From the NCBI GenBank assembly GCA_045531285.1, contig JAZSDT010000092.1, forward strand, positions 1-19,058: a stretch of 19,058 nt of DNA, written 5' to 3'. Made by a program: the position numbers and the translations under genes. Below the pieces are notes generated by a model. That model was not told the origin of the DNA. It was given only the letters and a program-made list of their open reading frames with translations, and ran no database searches. Positions 14,450 to 19,058 of this stretch are shown in pieces. This stretch comes from RGIG6353 sp045531285 (lineage in GTDB: Bacteria; Bacillota; Clostridia; Oscillospirales; SIG627). The stretch's first letter is position 1; the number at the start of each line of letters is the position of its first letter.

Positions 14450-14478
14450 TTTACTTTTTTAAAAATTTGTGATATCAT
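14450..14478 (+). promoter_or_regulatory. promoter of the cohesin-like gene
   Basis: TTTACT (14450-14455), 17 nt, then TATCAT (14473-14478), 55 bp before the start codon. It is a moderate match. AT-rich sequences GTTTTATAAA (14426-14435) and TTTATAAAAC (14478-14487) flank it as a 10-bp inverted repeat. Confidence 0.55.
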
Positions 14479-14533
14479 TTATAAAACAGTTTTGCTTATC
14501 TGTATATTATTTCACTTTATATTCGGAGGAAAA

Positions 14534-15889
14534 ATGAAAAGGTTTTTTGTTTTACTTGCATTTTTGATGATATTTACCATTTTGCCTTTTACAGTTAATG
14601 CCGAAAATAGCGCAGACGTTGTTTTTTCACTGTCAGACGTTTCCGGTAAGCCGGGCGATGAGGTGAACCTCACGCTGTCTGTCAATTCCTCGGTAAAGGT
14701 AAATTCACTTGCTTTGGCACATTTTGAGTACGATACAACAGTATTGGAGTTTGTTGGCTTTTCAGACTACTCCGAAATTGAGAAGATCAGTAAGCTCCCA
14801 CCTACGTATGATAAAGATAGGATGGCAATAGCAATAGCTTTGAAGAAAACCGAGGCTCACTGTCTCGACCTTTGTACGATGACCTTCAAAATCAAAGAAG
14901 ATGCTTCGGCAGGTACTTTTTCTGTAGGTGCTACCACTATTGTAGCAAAGGCTACTTCCGTTGTTTATACCTCAGCGTTAGACCTCGGTAATGTAACCGT
15001 TCTTGTGCCCGAGCCTGTTGAGATAACGGGAACAAGCCTTGTTCTTGATGGCTCAATAGGAATAAAGACATATTTGAAAATAGACGAAAAACGCGTAAAT
15101 GTGTCATCTGTAGATTTCCAAACTGAATTGTATGACAATGGTATTTCGGCTGTAATCGATACAAAGTCTAATACTTTGTCAAACGGTTTGATATACGATG
15201 AGGAAAAGGGTCTGTATTACGTAATATCTTATGTCGCTCCAAAGGATGCCGATAACAGAGAAATACGCAATACCGTTGAGTATATCATAAACGGACAGAA
15301 GACTACAGTTGAATTGGATGCGGTGAATATTCCCGATTACGTTGAAACGTTTAAGGACCTCGCTGCCGAAGATCCAAATTCCGAGTACGGAAAAGCACTG
15401 AACCTTGTAAATGCAATTGATGCTTACTCTAAATATGCCGATAACTTCTTTAGCGATAATGCGGCGCTTGAGAACGTCACAGTGGACGGTAATGCTATAA
15501 ATTCTATTACTGCACCCCAAATACAGGGTACGGCTTCGGATATTGAGCTCTATGCAACTTCAATAATACTTGAAGCAGAAACCACAATACGTCACTATTT
15601 CAAAGCCACGGATGAAGCACTTGAAAAACACACGTTCAAGGTTGGAAATACCGTTCTTGAACCTAAGCGTAAATATGGCACAGATTACGTATACGTGGAT
15701 ATAAAGGATATTTCTGCCCAGGATATGGATGAGAGCTACGTCCTTTGGATTTCAGACGAATTTAGTGTTACTTACAGTGTTTTGAACTATGTAAAGCTTA
15801 CTGCGTCTTCAAGCGATGCAAAGCTGTCTAATCTTGTAAAAGCTTTATATAACTACTATTATCAGGCAAATTTGTACGCCGGTAACTGA
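14534..15889 (+). CDS. secreted protein with cohesin-like domain
   Basis: This 451-aa exported protein has a signal peptide MKRFFVLLAFLMIFTILPF with probable cleavage after VNA-EN (about 23). Residues 28-157 look like a cohesin or cohesin-like beta-sandwich: VVFSLSDVSGKPGDEVNLTLSV, then SLALAHFEYDTTVLEFVGF, then TMTFKIKEDASAGTFSVG and LGNVTVLVP at the end. Residues about 162-451 form a domain starting TGTSLVLDGSIGIKTYL and ending with two similar YGKALNLVNAIDAYSKYA and LSNLVKALYNYYYQANLYA segments, which I recall from large clostridial extracellular proteins. There is no dockerin, sortase signal or C-terminal membrane anchor, so it is free or non-covalently held. ATG 14534-14536 follows GGAGG. 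It has its own promoter and terminator. Binding to dockerin proteins is possible, not shown. Confidence 0.75.
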   Translation: MKRFFVLLAFLMIFTILPFTVNAENSADVVFSLSDVSGKPGDEVNLTLSVNSSVKVNSLALAHFEYDTTVLEFVGFSDYSEIEKISKLPPTYDKDRMAIAIALKKTEAHCLDLCTMTFKIKEDASAGTFSVGATTIVAKATSVVYTSALDLGNVTVLVPEPVEITGTSLVLDGSIGIKTYLKIDEKRVNVSSVDFQTELYDNGISAVIDTKSNTLSNGLIYDEEKGLYYVISYVAPKDADNREIRNTVEYIINGQKTTVELDAVNIPDYVETFKDLAAEDPNSEYGKALNLVNAIDAYSKYADNFFSDNAALENVTVDGNAINSITAPQIQGTASDIELYATSIILEAETTIRHYFKATDEALEKHTFKVGNTVLEPKRKYGTDYVYVDIKDISAQDMDESYVLWISDEFSVTYSVLNYVKLTASSSDAKLSNLVKALYNYYYQANLYAGN

Positions 15890-15915
15890 TATTGAATAAT
15901 TCAAAAATATGCACG

Positions 15916-15955
15916 TTGGCGCACCTACCGTAGAGTAGGCGCGCCAAATTTATTA
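15916..15955 (+). terminator. terminator of the cohesin-like gene
   Basis: TTGGCGC (15916-15922) pairs with GCGCCAA (15941-15947) and, past one A-C mismatch, CCTAC pairs with GTAGG around CGTAGA. ATTTATT follows, an interrupted T tract. Confidence 0.75.
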
Positions 15956-15992
15956 TCAGACAATCAACTCTATTTTAAAAAAATTAAATCTA

Positions 15993-16021
15993 TTGAAAAA
16001 AACACAATTTATTGTTATACT
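15993..16021 (+). promoter_or_regulatory. sigma-A promoter of the exonuclease III operon
   Basis: TTGAAA (15993-15998), 17 nt, then TATACT (16016-16021), 38 bp before the start codon. Confidence 0.7.
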
Positions 16022-16059
16022 TAGTATATAGATAATAAGTATTGGCGAAAGGATAACGT

Positions 16060-16806
16060 ATGAAAATTATTTCTTGGAATGTTAACGGATTCAGGGCTTG
16101 TCTCGATAAGGGATTTTTAGAGTTTTTCAATTCACAGGATGCTGACTTTTTTTGTATTCAGGAGACAAAGATGCAGCCCGGACAGGCAGAGTTCAGCCCG
16201 GAAGGGTACTATTGTTATTGGAACAGTGCCGAAAAGAAGGGATATTCGGGTACGGCAGTTTTTACCAAATATAAACCTCTGAACATTACTTACGGAATAG
16301 GAGTGCCCGAGCACGATAACGAGGGCAGAGCGATAACTCTTGAATACGAAAGCTTTTACTTGCTTTGCGTTTATACTCCCAATGCGCAAAGAGAGTTAGC
16401 ACGCCTTGACTATAGGATGTCGTGGGAAGACGCACTCAGAGACTATATACTGCAGCTTGACAAAAATAAGCCGGTTATATATTGCGGTGACCTGAATGTT
16501 GCACACGAGGAAATTGATTTAAAAAATCCTAAGACAAATCATTTCAGTGCAGGCTTTTCGGACCAAGAAAGAAGCAAGTTTACTCAGCTGTTAAACAGTG
16601 GTTTCGCCGACACCTTCCGAACACTTTATCCTGACACAGTAAAGTATTCATGGTGGAGCTATATGTACCATGCAAGAGAAAAAAACGTTGGATGGCGTAT
16701 TGACTATTTTGTGGTTTCAAAAAGACTTATGTCCAACGTAAAGGACAGCTATATTCTTACAGACGTTATGGGCAGTGACCATTGTCCTATAGGAATGGAA
16801 ATATGA
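16060..16806 (+). CDS. xthA: exodeoxyribonuclease III
   Basis: This 248-aa protein is the AP endonuclease/3'-5' exonuclease of base excision repair. All catalytic motifs are present: IISWNVNG with N7, QETK with E35, YTPNA with Y105, GDLNVAH with D144 and N146, WWSYM (198-202), GWRIDYF (211-217) and GSDHCP with D240 and H241. The length is normal for the family (about 250-270). ATG 16060 is preceded by GAAAGGATAACGT. It is first in a four-gene operon whose members overlap by ATGA; the role of the partner genes in repair is not established. In Bacillus and its relatives the gene is also called exoA. Confidence 0.95.
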   Translation: MKIISWNVNGFRACLDKGFLEFFNSQDADFFCIQETKMQPGQAEFSPEGYYCYWNSAEKKGYSGTAVFTKYKPLNITYGIGVPEHDNEGRAITLEYESFYLLCVYTPNAQRELARLDYRMSWEDALRDYILQLDKNKPVIYCGDLNVAHEEIDLKNPKTNHFSAGFSDQERSKFTQLLNSGFADTFRTLYPDTVKYSWWSYMYHAREKNVGWRIDYFVVSKRLMSNVKDSYILTDVMGSDHCPIGMEI

Positions 16807-17696
16807 AGTATCTTGAAAAATTCAAGCTTGCAACAGCAAGCGAAGAGGACGGATTTGTTCTTAATTTTCCTTATCAATTGGAAATGCAATGCTATTCACA
16901 TACAAACGTATATCCATTTAAGATTTTTCCTCAAAAAAGCTTTACACAAATAGAGTTTGAACCTATCACAGTGTTCTACGGTACTAACGGTTCGGGAAAA
17001 TCCACTTTGCTGAATATCATTTCGGAAAAGCTTGGTATCGCGCATACCTCGCCGTTTAATGACACTCCGTATATGAAGGATTACTTGAGCTTTTGCGAAT
17101 ATGAACTGTCATACGGTATCAATTGGCTGCCTGACGGAAGTCGCAAAATGACAAGCGACGACGTTTTTGAAGACCTTTTGGATTTTCGTTCACTTAACGG
17201 AGAGATAGACCGACGCCGTGAAGAGCTGTTTGAAGAGTATGCCAATAACCGTAATACTCCTATGAAAAAATTGCAAAGCATAACCGAACTGGACGGATTT
17301 AAAAGGCAAATAGACGCAAAAAGTAAAACAAAATCCGTATATGTGTCAAAAAGATTGCCAATAGAAATAGACGGTCGTTCCAATGGAGAAACCGCTTTCA
17401 ACTATTTTACGGAAAATATAACCGACGGTGCACTTTATCTTCTGGATGAGCCTGAAAACAGCTTGTCCGCAGAGCTTCAATGTGAGCTTGCAAAATTTAT
17501 AGAGGATTCAGCACGCTTCTTTAAATGTCAGTTTATTATCTCAACACATTCGCCGTTTATTCTGTCAATGGGTGGAGCAAAAATTTATGACCTTGACTCT
17601 ATTCCTGTAACAACACGTCAATGGACTGAACTCAAAAACGTGAGAATATATCACGATTTTTTCAAAGCACATTCAAAGGAATTTGAAAACAGATGA
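16803..17696 (+). CDS. AAA family ATPase (ABC/SMC-like fold)
   Basis: This 297-aa soluble ATPase contains Walker A GTNGSGKST (60-68), Walker B LYLLDEPEN (211-219) followed by the D-loop region SLSAE, a signature-like SNGETAF (193-199), and a switch histidine in ISTHSPF (246-252). The central insert (about 95-180) is charged and helical, as in the small AAA_21/AAA_23 group of predicted ATPases related to RecF and SMC. It has no membrane segment and no nuclease or TOPRIM domain. I use the ATG 16803-16805 that overlaps the xthA stop, rather than a TTG seven codons earlier. Coupling with exonuclease III makes a DNA-linked role possible, but similar ATPases occur in many contexts and its partner is unknown. 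Confidence 0.85.
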   Translation: MKYLEKFKLATASEEDGFVLNFPYQLEMQCYSHTNVYPFKIFPQKSFTQIEFEPITVFYGTNGSGKSTLLNIISEKLGIAHTSPFNDTPYMKDYLSFCEYELSYGINWLPDGSRKMTSDDVFEDLLDFRSLNGEIDRRREELFEEYANNRNTPMKKLQSITELDGFKRQIDAKSKTKSVYVSKRLPIEIDGRSNGETAFNYFTENITDGALYLLDEPENSLSAELQCELAKFIEDSARFFKCQFIISTHSPFILSMGGAKIYDLDSIPVTTRQWTELKNVRIYHDFFKAHSKEFENR

Positions 17697-18238
17697 ACTA
17701 TTCTATTGTAAGAAGCAAAAGAAAAACGTTGGCTATACAGATAAAGAATTCTCAAGTAATAGTAAGAGCGCCGTTTCTTACACCACAACAACGTATCGAC
17801 GAATTTGTTTTACAGCATTTGAAGTGGATAGAAAAGCATTTGCCTGTTGCAGAGGAAAACGTTGTACCTATTACTGCAAAAGAATTAGACGAGCTTGCCC
17901 ATAAGGCTCTGCAATATATTCCCGAAAGGGTAGGGCATTATGCAAAACTGCTTGGTGTCAGTTACGGTAAAATAACAATAAGAAACCAACGTACAAGGTG
18001 GGGGAGTTGTTCTGCAAAAGGCAACCTTAATTTCAATTGTCTTTTAATGCTGGCTCCTTATGAGGTTATAGACAGCGTTATCGTGCACGAGGTATGTCAC
18101 TTGAAGGAGCTGAACCATTCAAATCGCTTTTACAAAAACGTTTACAGCATATATCCGGAATATGAAAAGTGGCACGGTTGGCTTAAGACTAACGGAAGAA
18201 AGCTTATTGAAAGAATGGAAAAAGGAGAGCGGAAATGA
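17693..18238 (+). CDS. YgjP-type (DUF45/WLM-like) zinc metallopeptidase
   Basis: This 181-aa protein belongs to the YgjP/DUF45 group of predicted zincin peptidases. The active site is VIVHEVCHLKELNHSNRFY (129-147), giving H132, E133 and H136 of HExxH and H142 as the third ligand. RTRWGSCSAKGNLNFN (100-115), diagnostic of this group, precedes it. The N-terminal YSIVRSKRKTLAIQIKNSQVIVRAP is the typical beta-rich start. It is cytosolic and lies downstream of the ATPase gene with an ATGA overlap. YgjP homologues are often encoded next to restriction-modification or repair genes, but the substrate is unknown. Confidence 0.88.
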   Translation: MNYSIVRSKRKTLAIQIKNSQVIVRAPFLTPQQRIDEFVLQHLKWIEKHLPVAEENVVPITAKELDELAHKALQYIPERVGHYAKLLGVSYGKITIRNQRTRWGSCSAKGNLNFNCLLMLAPYEVIDSVIVHEVCHLKELNHSNRFYKNVYSIYPEYEKWHGWLKTNGRKLIERMEKGERK

Positions 18239-18900
18239 AGCTTTTGTTAAACGCATTACTGAAATACACGATCGGCTTTTTATTTGTTTTGTTGTTGCTG
18301 TTTCTTCCGGCAGGCACATTTACGTACTGCAACGCTTGGATTTTTATAGCTTTGCTTTTTTTACCAATGCTGGCTCTTGGCGTGTTCCTCTTTATCAAAG
18401 CACCGACGCTTCTTGAAAAAAGATTAAAGTCAAAAGAAAAAGAGAACACACAAAAAGGTGTTGTTTTATTCTCCCTTTGTATGTTTGTGTCAGGATTTAT
18501 CCTTGCAGGATTTGATTTTCGCTTTGGATGGTCCAAGGTTCCTGAATGGGCAGTAATTGCGGCGTCTGCGGTTTTGCTCGTATCATATGCCTTATATGCC
18601 GAAGTAATGCGCGAGAATGCCTATCTGTCACGTACAGTAGAGGTACAGCAAGGACAAAAGGTGGTGGATACCGGGCTTTACGCTATTGTGCGCCACCCGA
18701 TGTATGCAGTTACGCTTTGGCTCTTTCTTTCAATTCCCATCATACTTGGTTCTTGGTGGTCTCTTCTTTGCTTCTTGCCCTATCCAATCGTCATAGTTGT
18801 ACGTGTGATTAACGAAGAAAGATTATTGACGAAAGAACTTCCGGGCTATGCTGAATATAAAACCAAAACAAAATATAGGCTGATACCGTTCATATGGTAA
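18235..18900 (+). CDS. isoprenylcysteine carboxyl methyltransferase-like membrane protein
   Basis: This 221-aa integral membrane protein has hydrophobic segments near 12-30, 32-55, 73-95, 103-120 and 155-187, and the C-terminal SAM-binding signature of the ICMT/phospholipid methyltransferase family: GLYAIVRHPMYAVTLWLF (140-157) and then NEERLLTKELPGYAEYKTKTKYRLIPFIW (193-221), where RHPMY and the ELPGY segment form the cofactor pocket. Bacterial members methylate varied lipid or isoprenoid substrates; the specific substrate here cannot be told. Start ATG 18235 overlaps the previous stop by ATGA and GGAG lies upstream. The gene is last in the operon and an insertion-sequence end lies about 19 bp after its stop, so any original terminator may have been displaced. 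Confidence 0.87.
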   Translation: MKLLLNALLKYTIGFLFVLLLLFLPAGTFTYCNAWIFIALLFLPMLALGVFLFIKAPTLLEKRLKSKEKENTQKGVVLFSLCMFVSGFILAGFDFRFGWSKVPEWAVIAASAVLLVSYALYAEVMRENAYLSRTVEVQQGQKVVDTGLYAIVRHPMYAVTLWLFLSIPIILGSWWSLLCFLPYPIVIVVRVINEERLLTKELPGYAEYKTKTKYRLIPFIW

Positions 18901-18918
18901 AAAAGTCCGAGGTCTTGA

Positions 18919-19058
18919 TGGACTGCCCCAAATTGTGCAGACAGAACAAAAAAGACCATTATGGTAGCAAATATTAAATTTTAAGCAACATACTGACTTC
19001 GTAATTCAAGCGGAGTCAGTTTTGTTTTAAGCTGGATGCGTTGATGGTTGTAGAAATG
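18919..19058 (-). mobile_element. one end of an IS3-family insertion sequence (partial)
   Basis: The terminal inverted repeat probably starts with TGGACTGCCCC at 18919-18929 and runs to GCAGACA at 18937-18943. This resembles the ends of IS150-type IS3 elements, which begin TG and have a CCCC block and a final GACA. The transposase 3' end follows at 18981. The element continues beyond the window, so the other end and any target duplication are not visible. Confidence 0.75.
18981..19058 (-). CDS. IS3-family transposase (OrfB), C-terminal fragment
   Basis: The minus strand encodes 25 in-frame residues from the window edge: HFYNHQRIQLKTKLTPLELR then SQYVA and TAA (18981-18983). FYNxxRIQxKxxxLTP is the characteristic end of the DDE integrase catalytic domain of IS150-type IS3 transposases, just after the catalytic glutamate helix. 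The rest of the gene lies outside the window, so completeness cannot be judged. Confidence 0.88.
   Translation of the reverse strand, partial: HFYNHQRIQLKTKLTPLELRSQYVA

Noticed and set aside
14426..14487. 10-bp inverted repeat GTTTTATAAA / TTTATAAAAC flanking the cohesin-gene promoter
   Set aside because: The arms are pure AT-rich near-palindromes in an AT-rich spacer; they could arise by chance, and no regulator is linked to them.
16782..16802. TTG start for the AAA ATPase
   Set aside because: It lies deep inside xthA; the ATG overlapping the xthA stop fits the ATGA pattern of the following genes.
1..19058. CRISPR arrays, tRNA or rRNA genes, riboswitches
   Set aside because: No regularly spaced direct repeats, cloverleaf-like sequences or recognisable riboswitch cores were seen on either strand. 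The longest non-coding stretch is 964-1210, covered by a terminator and the hairpin repeat.

Overview
The window looks like chromosome of an AT-rich member of the Clostridia (Bacillota), probably a gut Oscillospirales/Ruminococcaceae-type anaerobe. The grounds are the strong AGGAGG-type ribosome binding sites, consensus sigma-A promoters, a fragment of the forespore sigma factor SigG, the GGGtGRT/NifU-like gene pair, a PduL phosphotransacylase and a cohesin-like secreted protein. This assignment is an inference from gene content; no rRNA, tRNA or CRISPR array was seen.

Left part (1-1000): an unidentified ORF tail, then a divergent pair made of a zinc-ribbon protein carrying an L7/L12-like C-terminal domain (minus strand) and a 70-aa XRE regulator (plus strand). 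Two related palindromes lie between them, one sitting exactly in the -35/-10 spacer of the zinc-ribbon promoter and the other just upstream of the -10 of the regulator. Positions 1069-1222 hold a compact array of hairpins joined by identical TTTCA linkers, whose last hairpin contains the stop codon of the neighbouring gene.

1211-3533 (minus strand): an operon pduL, NifU-like scaffold protein, GGGtGRT protein, from a clear promoter at 3575-3603. 3707-4015: a SigG gene cut off cleanly after about 95 conserved residues. 4098-5272: an SDR oxidoreductase and a cytidine deaminase-like enzyme, overlapping by ATGA, which converge tail to tail with a DeoR-type regulator.

5269-14423 is the most interesting region: a DeoR-family regulator divergent from a long same-strand cluster containing an MFS transporter, a cytosolic CapA-type metallophosphatase, an FGGY sugar kinase, a fucose/arabinose isomerase-like protein, a neutral-ceramidase-fold hydrolase and an OPA-like (organophosphate antiporter type) MFS transporter. 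Consensus promoters face away from each other around a cluster of TTTCG repeats that is a good DeoR-family operator candidate. Together these genes read as uptake, deconjugation, isomerisation and phosphorylation of a sugar or sugar conjugate whose identity I cannot tell from sequence.

14534-15889 encodes a secreted cohesin-like protein under its own promoter and terminator. 16060-18900 is a tightly coupled four-gene operon (exonuclease III, AAA ATPase, YgjP-type metallopeptidase, isoprenylcysteine-methyltransferase-like membrane protein) with three successive ATGA overlaps. The window ends in one end of an IS3-family insertion sequence inserted about 19 bp after that operon.
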